Assembly (NCBI GenBank): GCA_003331045.1
Contig: QENA01000005.1
Span: forward strand, 1 to 47,246
Length of the DNA: 47,246 bases
From: Candidatus Tokpelaia sp. JSC189
GTDB taxonomy: Bacteria > Pseudomonadota > Alphaproteobacteria > Rhizobiales > Rhizobiaceae
Reading direction: 5' to 3'
Below the pieces are notes generated by a model. That model worked only from the letters and a program-made list of their open reading frames with translations, was not told the DNA's origin and ran no database searches. Below, one piece after another: positions 10,873 through 21,342 of this stretch. The position numbers were made by a program, and so were the translations under genes. Within the stretch, counting starts at the first letter, position 1, and each line of letters opens with the position of its first letter.

Positions 10873-11826
10873 TTAATAATCCTCAGCCTCACCGGTATCA
10901 AAAATCGAGCAAAGTTTACCCCATAGTGATCGCGCGGCAGCAAAGCGCATCAACTCCTCATTACATTTAGAGCCCTCAGCTACACAACGGTTGACGACAC
11001 GATAATAAAGATCCTTATCAATTCCCGAAAAATATGCTACGGGATCACGTTTGCTTCTTTTCATCAGTTCAAGATAGGTGTGTCGATCAAGCTGATTTTG
11101 ACTCTTGTAGACCCTAGAAACCCAGTGATCAAATGCATCATTAGAAACTGAATACCAAGCAAAGTGCATATCGGCAAAACCTTCGCCGCTATAATTTGCT
11201 GATACACCAAGGAACTGACCATCCTCTTCAGAAAGGAGATGTAATTTCGCGTTCATCTGCGGCATAGCGTATAGAACAGTACCAAGCTTTGGTACCCAGA
11301 AAGCATTGATTGTATCCTGAGCAGTGAGCTGCAAGGCAACCTGACGGCCTGTTGGGACATAAATTTCATTGATTGTGGCAATACCATACTCAGGATAAAT
11401 AAATAACCATTTCCATTCGAGCGCAATGGCATCAATTCGCAATGGTTTACCCTCAGCTGCAACAGCATAATTCAGGGGCTTGGATGGCTCGTATTTATAG
11501 GTAAAGTATGCACTCAATACAGCAAGAACCGAAACTACGCAAATTGGAATACCCCACATGAAAAACTCAATCTTATGGGATGCAGCCCAATTTGGAAGAT
11601 ATTCTGTATTTCCCTTTGAAGCATGATATTTGACTGCAAAGAAAATCACAGCGACCATAACTGGGATCACGATGCAAAGCATCAGAATTAGTGAAACAAC
11701 AATTAGATTACGCTGCGCCTTAGCTACCAGCCCTGCCGGATTCAAAATAGCTATATCACAACCGGATAACAGCAGCGCTAACACCAATACACACGAAATG
11801 CCTAATACTCTTTTCAAACTTTTCAT
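10873..11826 (-). CDS. cyoA: Cytochrome o ubiquinol oxidase subunit II (CyoA), lipoprotein
   Basis: Subunit II of the bo3 quinol oxidase, anchored in the inner membrane with a periplasmic cupredoxin domain. As a quinol oxidase subunit it lacks the CuA-ligating cysteines of cytochrome c oxidases. The start at 11826 gives a signal peptide MKSLKRVLGISCVLVLALLL and a lipobox LLSGC with Cys23 as the lipidation site. Two further helices follow (about 40-65 and 85-105), then the beta domain with LEWKWLFIYPEYGIATINE and GEGFADMHFAWYSV. The length is 317 residues. It leads cyoABCD; the heme O synthase gene cyoE is not next to cyoD as it is in enterics. Confidence 0.95.
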   Translation of the reverse strand: MKSLKRVLGISCVLVLALLLSGCDIAILNPAGLVAKAQRNLIVVSLILMLCIVIPVMVAVIFFAVKYHASKGNTEYLPNWAASHKIEFFMWGIPICVVSVLAVLSAYFTYKYEPSKPLNYAVAAEGKPLRIDAIALEWKWLFIYPEYGIATINEIYVPTGRQVALQLTAQDTINAFWVPKLGTVLYAMPQMNAKLHLLSEEDGQFLGVSANYSGEGFADMHFAWYSVSNDAFDHWVSRVYKSQNQLDRHTYLELMKRSKRDPVAYFSGIDKDLYYRVVNRCVAEGSKCNEELMRFAAARSLWGKLCSIFDTGEAEDY

Positions 11827-11885
11827 TCTAATCCTGCCCCTTATCAGCATTACTGACTTTAAGCATGAAGATACCTGAAATTTAT

Positions 11886-11913
11886 ATTATAATTTAATAG
11901 ACAGAATTCAAAA
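11886..11913 (-). promoter_or_regulatory. Candidate promoter of cyoABCD
   Basis: Read on the minus strand, TTTTGA (11913-11908) and a perfect TATAAT (11891-11886) are 16 bp apart and lie about 60 bp upstream of the cyoA start. The -10 box is strong and the -35 box is weak. Found by eye in AT-rich DNA. Confidence 0.4.
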
Positions 11914-12046
11914 AACAACTAAAGTTCCCTGCTTGTCGTGCCTAACCCTAGATTAGAAAAACATAATTAAGGCCCTATAGCATCATATCAGGTATAGAAC
12001 ACACTATTATGGATTATAATCCTGATTTCAAGGTTTGGCAAAGCTG

Positions 12047-12066
12047 CTTGTAGAAAACTCTACAAG
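12047..12066. terminator. Inverted repeat downstream of aroQ, possible terminator
   Basis: CTTGTAGA and TCTACAAG form a perfect 8-bp stem with an AAAC loop, 11 bp past the aroQ stop. There is no T run right after it on the minus strand, so it is a weak candidate for terminating aroQ. On the plus strand a T run follows only after about 20 nt. Confidence 0.35.
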
Positions 12067-12077
12067 AATATACAATA

Positions 12078-12524
12078 TTATTCGATTTTTTTTAATTTAC
12101 TGACTAAAAATTCGATCGCAAACTGATAACCTAAGATACCACAGCCAACAATTGTGCAATCAGTGCGAGAAGAAATATAAGAATGGTGTCGGAATGATTC
12201 GCGCCGGTGAATATTGGATATATGTACCTCAGCAACTGGGCCATTAAAGCTTTTTAACGCATCAAGAATAGCAATGGATGTATGGCTGTAAGCTGCAGGG
12301 TTGATAACAACAGCAGATGCCTCCTGCCTAGCATCCTGAATCCAATCGATTAGAACACCTTCAATGTTGCTCTGGAAAAAACGGAGGGAAAATCCTGCTT
12401 TTTCAGTAGTAAAACGGCATAAAGCCTCAATATCTGCCAATGTTTCGCGTCCATAAATTTCCGGTTCACGTAATCCCATCAGATTAAGATTGGGACCATT
12501 CAGCACATAGATCATGTCTATCAT
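12078..12524 (-). CDS. aroQ: Type II 3-dehydroquinate dehydratase AroQ
   Basis: AroQ makes 3-dehydroshikimate in the shikimate pathway to aromatic amino acids. Several in-frame ATGs lie close together. The one at 12524 ([14 protein letters not shown]) is chosen because a perfect GGAGG sits 8 nt before it, giving 148 residues, the usual size. [20 protein letters not shown] carries the flexible loop with its Arg and Tyr. [16 protein letters not shown] carries the substrate-binding Asn and the active-site loop. [20 protein letters not shown] carries the conserved His and Arg residues. In many relatives aroQ precedes accB-accC; here it follows recF instead, which suggests a rearrangement. Confidence 0.95.
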   Translation of the reverse strand: MIDMIYVLNGPNLNLMGLREPEIYGRETLADIEALCRFTTEKAGFSLRFFQSNIEGVLIDWIQDARQEASAVVINPAAYSHTSIAILDALKSFNGPVAEVHISNIHRRESFRHHSYISSRTDCTIVGCGILGYQFAIEFLVSKLKKIE

Positions 12525-12638
12525 GATCATATCCTCCGGCAAAGAATACAACAAATTTATTTCATGCCATTAGCATAAAACGGGTTTCTATATTATTTTA
12601 CTTTCCAATACATTAATAACCAGGAAGCGGTAAAATCT

Positions 12639-13832
12639 TCAATCCCGCCCCATAAGACAGACATGCCCATCCTGTACAAGAAAAAATTCGGCTCGTCCTT
12701 CCAGACTACTGAAAATAGCTCTATCTGTTCCTGTCATGAAAGCCTGAGCACCCAGTTCATCAAGAATATCAAACAGAGTCTGCCGGCGCTTATTATCCAG
12801 ATGTGCAGCAATTTCATCCAGAAGCAGAATTGGCCTCATACCTGACAATTCACCCGTCAGGTAGGCATGAGAAAGAACAAGCCCTGTCAGGAGGGCTTTT
12901 TGTTCACCTGTTGAACACAATCCAGCTGGAATCAATTTTTCTTTATGGATAACAATAAGATCCGTACAATGTGGTCCGGAAAGTGTGCGCCCGGCAATAC
13001 GATCTGCGGTACGACCTTCTCTCAACAGGACGCGGAAACCTTCCTCTACATCAATAGCCGGCAAGGAAAGCAATGTCTTTTCAACCGCACCCTCAAGGCC
13101 AAATCTGGCCTGCGGGAAATCTCTCGTATGCAATATACGCTCTGTTACAGTATTCAGTAGCCGGATCATCTCATGGCGTGCTGCTGCAATGGCTATGCCA
13201 AGCCCGACCATCTGCTCTTCAAACGCATCAAGAGAGCCCGTATCGCGTATACCATCAGCCAGAAGACGATTGCGCGACCGCATTGCTTTTTCGTAATCAA
13301 GGACACGTCGCCAATGCAGTGGATCAATAGCCAGAATCATACGGTCAAGAAAACGACGCCTATCGCCAGACGAGCCGGTAAAAAGCGCATCCATTGCTGG
13401 AATAAGCCAGATAATGCGACAATATTCCAGCATCATATCAGCAAACTGCGGCGTACCATTTATCCGTACTCGCCGCCCACTTTTACCCCGTCCGGCACCT
13501 ATAAGTCCTGTCCCAATCAAAGCCTCACCATAGGTTGCACAATCAAGCCGCGCATGAACGCCGAACCCAGAAGAATTATGACACGAAGCATCAAATGAGG
13601 TTACATCATGATAGGCGGTGCAACGCAAGCCACGCCCTGGTGAAAGAAATGAAATCGCTTCGAGCAAATTAGTCTTGCCAGCGCCATTACATCCCGTCAA
13701 TACCACAAGTGCACCAGAAAAATCCAGCTTCAGTGTTATATAATTACGGTATGACGAGAGGGCAATATGCCGCAGAAGAACCTGCTCAGCATAATCAGGC
13801 CTGAAAAAAATAGCCACAACAGCTTCATACAC
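12639..13832 (-). CDS. recF: DNA replication and repair protein RecF
   Basis: RecF is an SMC-like ATPase that helps load RecA at single-strand gaps. The Walker A motif GCNGAGKT is at residues 47-54. The signature region is LSGPHCTDLIVIH followed by CSTGEQKALLTGLVLSHA, and the Walker B motif is PILLLDEIAAHLD. The ATG at 13832 overlaps the dnaN stop by 8 bp. It gives 397 residues with about 20 extra at the N-terminus before the usual LRHIALSSYRNY, so a GTG slightly downstream is a possible alternative start. The dnaA-dnaN-recF order is ancestral in bacteria. Confidence 0.94.
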   Translation of the reverse strand: MYEAVVAIFFRPDYAEQVLLRHIALSSYRNYITLKLDFSGALVVLTGCNGAGKTNLLEAISFLSPGRGLRCTAYHDVTSFDASCHNSSGFGVHARLDCATYGEALIGTGLIGAGRGKSGRRVRINGTPQFADMMLEYCRIIWLIPAMDALFTGSSGDRRRFLDRMILAIDPLHWRRVLDYEKAMRSRNRLLADGIRDTGSLDAFEEQMVGLGIAIAAARHEMIRLLNTVTERILHTRDFPQARFGLEGAVEKTLLSLPAIDVEEGFRVLLREGRTADRIAGRTLSGPHCTDLIVIHKEKLIPAGLCSTGEQKALLTGLVLSHAYLTGELSGMRPILLLDEIAAHLDNKRRQTLFDILDELGAQAFMTGTDRAIFSSLEGRAEFFLVQDGHVCLMGRD

Positions 13833-14946
13833 GCATCGGCATCAGCACATAAAGTGCATCTGCCGTCTCGCTCTCGCGGATCAGTGTCGGTGAACCCATG
13901 TCTGCCAGCATGAAAATAACATCCTCACCAGATAACTGGCCGGTAATATCCAGCAGGTAGCGTGAATTAAAACCGATTTCCATCGCTTTATCCTTGTATT
14001 CAACAGGCAATTGATCTTCGGCAGTACCTGAATCCGGATTGTTAACAGTCAAGGTCAACTGGTCAGGCATAATTGACAGTTTAACAGCCCGTCCCCGATC
14101 GCTGGAAATAGTAGATACTCTGTCAACAGACGCAGAAAAAGCAACCCGTTTGAGAACAAGCTTTTTCCCATTAGCAGTAGGAATAACCTTTTGATACTCG
14201 GGAAATATGCCATCAATCAGCTTTGATGTCAAAACAACAGAACCAATACCGAAACGAATTTTGGCATCCGAAAGTTCGATTAAGACTGGTTCATCAACTT
14301 CTTCTCCCAAAAGCTTATGTAGTTCTCCCACTGTCTTGCGGGGAATAATAATGCCTGGCATTCCCTCTGATCCTTGTGGGGCCTCAATCTCCACCCTAGC
14401 CAAGCGATGCCCATCCGTCGCAACAGCACGTAATTTTAATATCCCTTGATCATCCAGAACATGCAAATAAATACCGTTCAGATAATAGCGCGTTTCCTCA
14501 GTGGAAATAGCAAATTGTGTGGCTTCAACAAGCCGCTTTAGGCCCAGAGCTTCAAATTTAAAAGAATAGCTGAATTCACCAGAACTCAATTCAGGAAAAT
14601 CTGCCTTCGGCAAACATTGCAGCCGGAAACTCGAATGACCGGATATGACAGCAACAAAATTCTCTTCCGAATCTATCTCCAGTATAATTTCACCGCCATC
14701 AGGCAGTTTGCGGACAATCTCATAAAGTAGGTGAGCAGGAACCGTTGTCGCACCTGCCTTCTCAATATTTGCCCCTGTTGTTTCCGTTATCTCAAGATCA
14801 AGATCTGTTGCCTTAAGCTGCATTTTCCCGGCATCAGCGTCAATGAGAACATTGGAAAGTATTGGAATTGTATTGCGGCGCTCAACTACACGGTGTACTC
14901 GCCCAAGAGATTTCAGAAGATTTGTACGATCTACAATAATACGCAT
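13825..14946 (-). CDS. dnaN: DNA polymerase III beta sliding clamp DnaN
   Basis: The beta clamp is a ring-shaped dimer that tethers DNA polymerase III and other factors to DNA. The start at 14946 gives MRIIVDRTNLLKSLGRVHRVVERRN, which fits the family; the upstream frame starting at 15024 adds an unlikely 26 residues. The length is 372 residues. Three repeated clamp domains are expected; PILSNVLIDA and TDLDLEI mark the first, and the C-terminal YVLMPMRV is the conserved end that shapes the protein-binding cleft. It lies between dnaA and recF. Confidence 0.96.
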   Translation of the reverse strand: MRIIVDRTNLLKSLGRVHRVVERRNTIPILSNVLIDADAGKMQLKATDLDLEITETTGANIEKAGATTVPAHLLYEIVRKLPDGGEIILEIDSEENFVAVISGHSSFRLQCLPKADFPELSSGEFSYSFKFEALGLKRLVEATQFAISTEETRYYLNGIYLHVLDDQGILKLRAVATDGHRLARVEIEAPQGSEGMPGIIIPRKTVGELHKLLGEEVDEPVLIELSDAKIRFGIGSVVLTSKLIDGIFPEYQKVIPTANGKKLVLKRVAFSASVDRVSTISSDRGRAVKLSIMPDQLTLTVNNPDSGTAEDQLPVEYKDKAMEIGFNSRYLLDITGQLSGEDVIFMLADMGSPTLIRESETADALYVLMPMRV

Positions 14947-15226
14947 AATAACACAACCCACTCCTGGAGCAGCAAACCTGCTCGCATATTTAGATACTTC
15001 ATCAGGATTGACTGCATGTTTCAAAAAAACACCAATAACAGGCGATCCTTAGTTTTTATCGTAAATTAGTAGAAAATCACTCACTACTGTCAGAAAACAA
15101 ACCGCAAAAACAAGCCACTCCATAAAACCTTATAATTTTTCCTGATTGATAACTACGAAAAATAAGCTTGACGAAACATTTCAAACCCAGGCAAGTCATT
15201 TACGGACTTATCTGTTATCAAAATAC

Positions 15227-16768
15227 TCAAACAGCTTGGTTATTGATAAGGCGCTTCAAAAGCTCAAGCTCTTGAGAAAAATTCTGGTCACCTCCGGCCA
15301 GACTCTCAATCTTGCGAACAGCATGGAGTACTGTTGTATGGTCACGCCCGCCAAAGCGGCGGCCGATCTCAGGCAGGGAACGCGACGTCAGTATTTTTGC
15401 CAGATACATAGCAACCTGCCGCGACTTGACAATGCAACGGGTACGGCGCTTGGATAATAGATCGTGCTTTGATACATTATAGTGGCCGATAACAACACGC
15501 TGAATTTCCTCAATCCGGATACGTTTAGGCTCACTATTGCGTGTCAGATGGCCAAGCAGCTCATCAATCCGGGTAAGGGACAGATCCGGCTCAAAAGACT
15601 GACGAAAAAGAAGCTGGTTGAAAGCTCCCTCAATATCTCGCCCTGAACCGGAAACTGTGCGTGCAATATGAGCCAGCACATCTTCTCTGAGATTGACCAC
15701 TTCTTCCCTTTGACGGGCCAGTTTCAAACGGTAGCGTAACATTTCCAAGCGCATCTCATAATCCGGTGCACTGATTTCAAGAGAAACGCCACCCTGCAAA
15801 CGGGAGCGAACACGCACGTCAAGCGACTCAAGCTCTGCAGGAAGACGATCGGCCGCCACAACAACTTGCTTAGCACTATCAAGCAGATTATTGAGAAGAT
15901 GGCAAAACTCATGCTGAATGGACTTCCCCTGCAAAAATTGCATATCATCAATAATCAGAAGGTCAATATCACGCAGCTGTTTTTTAAAGGAAAGTGCATC
16001 ATTATCACGAATCGCTGTAGCAAACCGCCACATAAAATATTCAGCCGTCAGATAAACCACATGGACAGGTATAGGTCGCTTCACAGCTGCCGTGGCAATT
16101 GCCTGCAAAAGGTGAGTCTTCCCCAAACCTACGGAAGCATGGACAAAGAGCGGATTAAAGTGAAGCGCTCCTGTACCTGCCTCGGCAATGGCCCGCGCGG
16201 CAGCAAGTGCAACACGGTTTGATGTGCCTTCAATAAAACTCTCAAAGATATAACGAGGATCTAGCGGAGAACCAAAAACAGAGGGGCTTACGCGTGGTGT
16301 CCTATCTGTCTTGTCTCCGGTCGATAAAAAATTTATAGCCGTTTTCGGCTGTACCTCAATATCCGCAAATTGCTGAGAAACTGCTGGTCTAGCAACACGG
16401 CTAACACTGCGCACCACAACATCAATACGCATAATTGCCGGATTTTCTTCCTGCCATAGTTCTGCAAGTAGTGTTGAATAATGATTATTGATCCATGAGC
16501 GTAAAAATGCGGTCGGCACCGACAGACGAACCTGGTTGCGTCCATATTCATCCAGTTTCAAGCGACCAAACCAACTAACATAAGCCTCTGCACCAACCCG
16601 TGCCTTTAGCTTGGCCGAAACCCGCTCAAAAATCTGCTGACTGTTTTTTTCAGAATATTTCTGTTGATCACCTACAATTTCTTGACTCATATTTCCGGAT
16701 GAAAATGATACACTTGTGCAAGAATCTTGGATCAGGTGGCTATCTGTACCCGCTCTTAAACTATTCAT
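15227..16768 (-). CDS. dnaA: Chromosomal replication initiator DnaA
   Basis: DnaA binds 9-bp boxes at the origin and, with ATP, melts it to start replication. The ATG at 16768 ([13 protein letters not shown]) gives 513 residues; an upstream TTG at 16792 and internal ATGs are alternatives, since the N-terminus is poorly conserved. Domain I includes [15 protein letters not shown]. The AAA+ core has Walker A in [12 protein letters not shown] and Walker B in [15 protein letters not shown]. Domain IV carries the DNA-binding signature [17 protein letters not shown] near the C-terminus. All key regions are intact. The spacer upstream is unusually long and AT-rich. Confidence 0.96.
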   Translation of the reverse strand: MNSLRAGTDSHLIQDSCTSVSFSSGNMSQEIVGDQQKYSEKNSQQIFERVSAKLKARVGAEAYVSWFGRLKLDEYGRNQVRLSVPTAFLRSWINNHYSTLLAELWQEENPAIMRIDVVVRSVSRVARPAVSQQFADIEVQPKTAINFLSTGDKTDRTPRVSPSVFGSPLDPRYIFESFIEGTSNRVALAAARAIAEAGTGALHFNPLFVHASVGLGKTHLLQAIATAAVKRPIPVHVVYLTAEYFMWRFATAIRDNDALSFKKQLRDIDLLIIDDMQFLQGKSIQHEFCHLLNNLLDSAKQVVVAADRLPAELESLDVRVRSRLQGGVSLEISAPDYEMRLEMLRYRLKLARQREEVVNLREDVLAHIARTVSGSGRDIEGAFNQLLFRQSFEPDLSLTRIDELLGHLTRNSEPKRIRIEEIQRVVIGHYNVSKHDLLSKRRTRCIVKSRQVAMYLAKILTSRSLPEIGRRFGGRDHTTVLHAVRKIESLAGGDQNFSQELELLKRLINNQAV

Positions 16769-17876
16769 CGCTTTTTGCCCTTTAATTACCAATTTTCAGA
16801 TCAACAACACATAATCTTTAGAATAAAAATCCACTCCAGAAATCTGGCTTTCATCATCTATCACCTTGTCATCCTCAAATAGGCCTAAAAACGAACCTGA
16901 TAAGAGTAGATAAAGTTATCTCACAAATATTGCCTGCGGTAATACATAAACCAGCCTGATCGGCATCCCATTAAAACAGGAAAGCCAAAAACAATACAGC
17001 AGATACATTCCTGCAAAACCGAGATGAATCGAACTACCATCGATATTTACCAGAAATACCCAAGTAACCTTGAAACTCAAGATTGCCTAGATTTTTTAAA
17101 ACCGCCTTCCGGCTTCTGGTAGGCTTGAGCATACAAAAACGAAGAGGTTAAGTGCAAGAGGACAAAAACAGGTGCAAAAGCACTTAGACTGCCCAATACT
17201 GCTAAATCGGTAATGAACTATTCAGCCACAAGCTTTGATTCAAAAAGGGTTTTCCATTTATATTGTGAAAAGAATAATTCTAGAAATAAAGTTTAAAAAA
17301 TTCTCTTGACAAAAACTATTTTGACAAATTTTCCTATGTCCTGTGGACAAACAGGTTAACTATTTAATTTAAAAGGATTTAATTTCTGTAAAAATTAGGA
17401 GATTATATGAGTAGAAAGACTCGATATCAAGCAAATATCATACCAAACTGTTGCTTTTTATAAGCCTCGCAAATTAATTAAACGAAAACTGCATTGCTCA
17501 AACAACAAAAATAATATGCAAAATACATGCACAGAACAGATAATAATTAAGACATGAGTCTTAATTTAGAAAAATAACAAGAAAGCTCATTCTAATATAG
17601 AAAATACCTATTGCAATACTAAACCGTATATTCAATTAGGATTTTATATCAACAGGATAAAATGTCAAAAATTCCTATCACTTCCTAATAAACTAAACTA
17701 CAAAAACTGTCTACACTGGCAAAGGAAGCTACTTCCGCTGATAACCCTTAACCATCAGACAAAAAACCTTTGGGATAAACAATTTTTCTCACCTTCGAAT
17801 CTAGTTTCTAACAATTACAAGATAAAAACCTAAAATTCCTGCTAAGGTCTCCTTGAAGAGAAATTGTTGATCAAAA
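16769..17876. other. AT-rich 1.1-kb spacer between dnaA and rpsT
   Basis: No coding frame is credible here. The DNA is strongly AT-rich and contains TGTGGACAA at 17342-17350, which is one base off the reverse complement of the consensus DnaA box TTATCCACA. A 9-bp-arm inverted repeat lies at 17545-17566. TTGACA hexamers occur on the plus strand at 17306 and 17321 with no gene behind them. The dnaA promoter, facing minus, must lie here. Whether the region also holds oriC cannot be decided by reading; many alphaproteobacteria place their origin elsewhere. Confidence 0.5.
17545..17566. repeat. Inverted repeat in the dnaA upstream region
   Basis: AATTAAGAC and GTCTTAATT form perfect 9-bp arms around ATGA. 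No T run follows in either direction, so it looks more like a protein-binding site than a terminator. The binding factor is unknown. Confidence 0.6.
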
Positions 17877-18143
17877 TCAAGGACAAAGCATTTTCAGACG
17901 TCTGAACAAACGTGAAATCTTACGAGAAGCAGTATTCTTATGAAGAACACCTTTAGTTACGGCACGCATAACCTGCGGTTCGAGAGCTCTGAAAGCCCCT
18001 TGTGCAGCCGTCTTATCTCCACGAACAACAGCGTCTTCAAATTTTCGAACAAACGTACGAAACTGTGAACGACGGGCCTTATTGATCTCAGTGCGGGCAG
18101 CAATCTTACGCACGGCCTTTTTGGCCGAGGATGTATTGGCCAT
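17877..18143 (-). CDS. rpsT: 30S ribosomal protein S20
   Basis: S20 is a basic helical protein that binds 16S rRNA early in assembly of the small subunit. The start at 18143 gives [26 protein letters not shown], the conserved beginning, with 88 residues; the longer frame adds 11 residues over the ribosome binding site. [19 protein letters not shown] is the conserved C-terminal segment. Its place upstream of dnaA on the same strand is typical of Rhizobiales. Confidence 0.96.
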   Translation of the reverse strand: MANTSSAKKAVRKIAARTEINKARRSQFRTFVRKFEDAVVRGDKTAAQGAFRALEPQVMRAVTKGVLHKNTASRKISRLFRRLKMLCP

Positions 18144-18347
18144 AAACTCTCTCTCTTTAAGTAATCTGATCGGCATTAATAACCATCATAAAATATAACA
18201 GCACCAAAGGTGCTAAAGCATAACCTACCCATACTAGAATTCAGTCAGAACGTCAATGGTATTATTGCACAAATAGGCCGAAAACATAATTAAGGAATAT
18301 AAAATACAGATCCTTTTATTTTTCCGCCTTGCACTCCCAGCAGCATA

Positions 18348-21038
18348 TCACGATTGCGCAAGTCCACGCAGAACATACTGAAGAATGCCGCCATTATGAA
18401 GATAATCCAGCTCATCCACGGTATCAATACGGCAAATCAATGGGACATCCTTGATCGTGCCATCGATAAAAGTGACCTTTGCCGATGTTCTCTGCCGCGG
18501 CTTGATTGTATTTATCCCCTTAATCGTAACGGTCTCATTGCCCTTGAGGCCAAGAGACTTCCAGCTTGTCCCTGCCTCAAACACAAAGGGAACTACCCCC
18601 ATGCCAACAAGGTTTGAACGATGAATTCGCTCGAAAGACTGTGCGATCACAGCCCGTACACCAAGCAGACTTGCACCCTTTGCCGCCCAATCCCGTGAAG
18701 AACCATTACCATATTCAACTCCGGCAAAAACAATAAGAGGTACCTTTTCCTGCCTATAGAGCATGGCTGCATCGTAAATCGACTCTTCCTGCCCGCTAGG
18801 ATAATGCATGGTATAACCGCCTTCACGCCCGTTTTCACCCAGCATAAAATTATAAATACGGATATTGGCAAATGTGCCGCGCATCATCACTTTATGATTA
18901 CCACGACGTGTGCCATACTGGTTAAAATCTGCGGGTTTAATACCACATGCCATCAGATATTTTCCGGCAGGGGAATCAACTTTAATGGAACCAGCAGGGG
19001 AAATATGATCCGTTGTGATCTTATCACCAAAAAGACCGAGGATACGGGCATCTGTAATATCACCGAGAGCTTCCGGAACCTTTGGCATATCCTCAAAATA
19101 AGGCGGATTGCGAACATAAGTTGAATCATCATCCCATGTGTAAGTCTCGCCTGCCGAGACGTGAATAGCCCGCCAGTTCTCATCACCCTTGAAGACATCT
19201 GCATATTTTTCTATAAAGAGTTTACGCGTAACATTTTTCTCGATCAACTCTTGGATTTCCTGCGAGGTCGGCCAGATTTCATGCAGAAAAACCGGCTCAC
19301 CATCCTTGCCGATGCCAAGGGGCTCCTTAGTTAGATCCTTACACACCGTACCGGCAAGAGCATGTGCAACAACCAGCGGCGGTGCAGCCAAATAGTTAGC
19401 CTGAATATCAGGAGAGATTCGTCCTTCAAAGTTACGATTACCTGAAAGAACAGCAACTGCAATTAACTTCTTATCATTAATCGCTTTGGAAATAGCAGGT
19501 GACAGCGGACCAGAATTGCCGATACAGGTTGTACAACCAAAACCAACCAGATTGAAACCAAGTGCATCAAGGGCCTTCTGCAAACCGGAATTGGCCAAAT
19601 AAGCTTCAACAACCTGTGAGCCTGGCGCTAAGGATGTCTTGACCCAAGGCTTGGTTTTTAATCCCCTAGCTACTGCATTGCGGGCCAAGAGACCGGCACC
19701 GATCAATACACTCGGGTTGGATGTGTTCGTACAGGATGTGATCGCAGCAATTACAACATCACCATGACCAAGATCAAAACCCTCACCCTCAACGCTGTAA
19801 CGTTCTTCCTGTCCGCTGGCCTTCTTGTATTCACTTGCCAGCGCGATATTAAATCCTGCTCCCACCTGCTCCAGCGGCATACAGCCTTCAGGACGTTTAG
19901 GCCCCGCCATTGCGGGAATTACATCACCAATATCAAGCTCAAGTACATCGGTAAAGATTGGCTCGAGCTGGCTGACATCACGCCACATGCCTTGCGCACG
20001 GGCATAAGATTCAGCCAGCCGGATCCGATGCTCATCACGCCCTGTCCTGTTCAGATAACGTATGGTTTCAGGATCAATAGGGAAAAAGCCACAGGTAGCA
20101 CCATATTCTGGTCCCATATTACTAATTGTTGCCCGGTCAGCCAATGTCATCTGATCCAAACCAGAACCAAAGAATTCGACAAACTTGCCGACAACGCCTT
20201 TCTTACGCAACATCTGTGTGACGGTCAGAACAAGATCAGTCGCGGTCACACCTTCCCTTAAACGACCTGTCAGGCGAAAACCTATAACTTCAGGCAGGAG
20301 CATGGAAACCGGCTGGCCAAGCATAGCCGCCTCGGCCTCAATCCCACCGACACCCCAACCAAGCACACCAAGGCCGTTAACCATGGTTGTATGGGAATCC
20401 GTGCCCACACAGGTATCAGGATAGGCCAACATCTGACCATCCTCTTCGTTTATCAAGACAGTCTGGGCAAGATATTCAAGATTAACCTGGTGACAAATGC
20501 CCGTACCTGGCGGTACTACACGAAAATTTCTGAAAGCCTGCTGGCCCCATTTCAAAAAACGATAACGCTCACCATTACGCTGGTATTCAAGCTCTACATT
20601 ATGCTTGAAAGCAAGCGGATCGCCAAAATCATCAACAATAACTGAATGATCAATAACCAGATCAACGGGCACAAGCGGGTTTATTTTTTCCGGATTACCG
20701 CCAAGCTTGACCATAGCATCACGCATGGCGGCAAGATCAACCAAAGCAGGAACTCCAGTAAAATCCTGCATCAGAACACGAGCCGGACGATAAGCAATTT
20801 CGGCATCGACACGGCCTTTGTCGGTCAGCCATTTGGCAAAATTTTGAATATCTTCCCTCTTCACTGAGAGCTCGTCTTCAAAACGTAAAAGATTTTCCAG
20901 AAGCACTTTCATAGAAAAAGGAAGGGATGAAATACCTCTAAGACCATTTTTTTCTGCTTCAGTTAAACTATAATAAACATATATTTTCCCATCGACATCA
21001 AGAGTCTTACGGCATTTAAAACTATCAATTTGAGACAC
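18348..21038 (-). CDS. acnA: Aconitate hydratase AcnA
   Basis: Aconitase isomerises citrate to isocitrate in the TCA cycle using a 4Fe-4S cluster. The 896-residue length is that of the AcnA/IRP1 type. The cluster cysteines are Cys436 in TSCTNTSNP and Cys502 and Cys505 in FGCTTCIGNSGP. DTCVGTDSHTTMVNGLGVLG and the C-terminal swivel-domain motif GSSRDWAAKGASLLGVRAVIAQSFERIHRSN are intact. It faces the divergent ccm operon across about 300 bp, an arrangement also known from Brucella and relatives. Confidence 0.97.
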   Translation of the reverse strand: MSQIDSFKCRKTLDVDGKIYVYYSLTEAEKNGLRGISSLPFSMKVLLENLLRFEDELSVKREDIQNFAKWLTDKGRVDAEIAYRPARVLMQDFTGVPALVDLAAMRDAMVKLGGNPEKINPLVPVDLVIDHSVIVDDFGDPLAFKHNVELEYQRNGERYRFLKWGQQAFRNFRVVPPGTGICHQVNLEYLAQTVLINEEDGQMLAYPDTCVGTDSHTTMVNGLGVLGWGVGGIEAEAAMLGQPVSMLLPEVIGFRLTGRLREGVTATDLVLTVTQMLRKKGVVGKFVEFFGSGLDQMTLADRATISNMGPEYGATCGFFPIDPETIRYLNRTGRDEHRIRLAESYARAQGMWRDVSQLEPIFTDVLELDIGDVIPAMAGPKRPEGCMPLEQVGAGFNIALASEYKKASGQEERYSVEGEGFDLGHGDVVIAAITSCTNTSNPSVLIGAGLLARNAVARGLKTKPWVKTSLAPGSQVVEAYLANSGLQKALDALGFNLVGFGCTTCIGNSGPLSPAISKAINDKKLIAVAVLSGNRNFEGRISPDIQANYLAAPPLVVAHALAGTVCKDLTKEPLGIGKDGEPVFLHEIWPTSQEIQELIEKNVTRKLFIEKYADVFKGDENWRAIHVSAGETYTWDDDSTYVRNPPYFEDMPKVPEALGDITDARILGLFGDKITTDHISPAGSIKVDSPAGKYLMACGIKPADFNQYGTRRGNHKVMMRGTFANIRIYNFMLGENGREGGYTMHYPSGQEESIYDAAMLYRQEKVPLIVFAGVEYGNGSSRDWAAKGASLLGVRAVIAQSFERIHRSNLVGMGVVPFVFEAGTSWKSLGLKGNETVTIKGINTIKPRQRTSAKVTFIDGTIKDVPLICRIDTVDELDYLHNGGILQYVLRGLAQS

Positions 21039-21342
21039 GAGTGTATCGTCCTTAAAATTATAGAGGGCTTACAATCCGGAAGATCGAACATTATAAAACG
21101 CCGGACAAAGCTGTAATTCGATCGCGGATGCAGTCATTTCCGCCTTTCATCATTAACTTAAACTCCTACAGTGGAAGCTTTGGAGACAGACCCAAGCATC
21201 CTCTGAAATGCCGACCGCTAGCATAGATTTAAGGTCCTTAGTATAGCTTTTTTTAGAATTATTCTAGAGTAGATTTTTTAAATTTTTAAAGTATTCAGAG
21301 GCTTTATTTTATCCTAATATGCTTAAAATTAACGGAGCGATA
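21039..21342. other. Divergent spacer between acnA and ccmA
   Basis: About 300 bp that must hold the promoters of both acnA (minus) and ccmA (plus). No individual promoter stood out by eye, and no small gene is visible. A GGAG lies 5 nt before the ccmA ATG. Confidence 0.5.

Noticed and set aside
17300-17345. Two TTGACA hexamers as a plus-strand promoter
   Set aside because: No good -10 box at normal spacing and no gene on that strand downstream.
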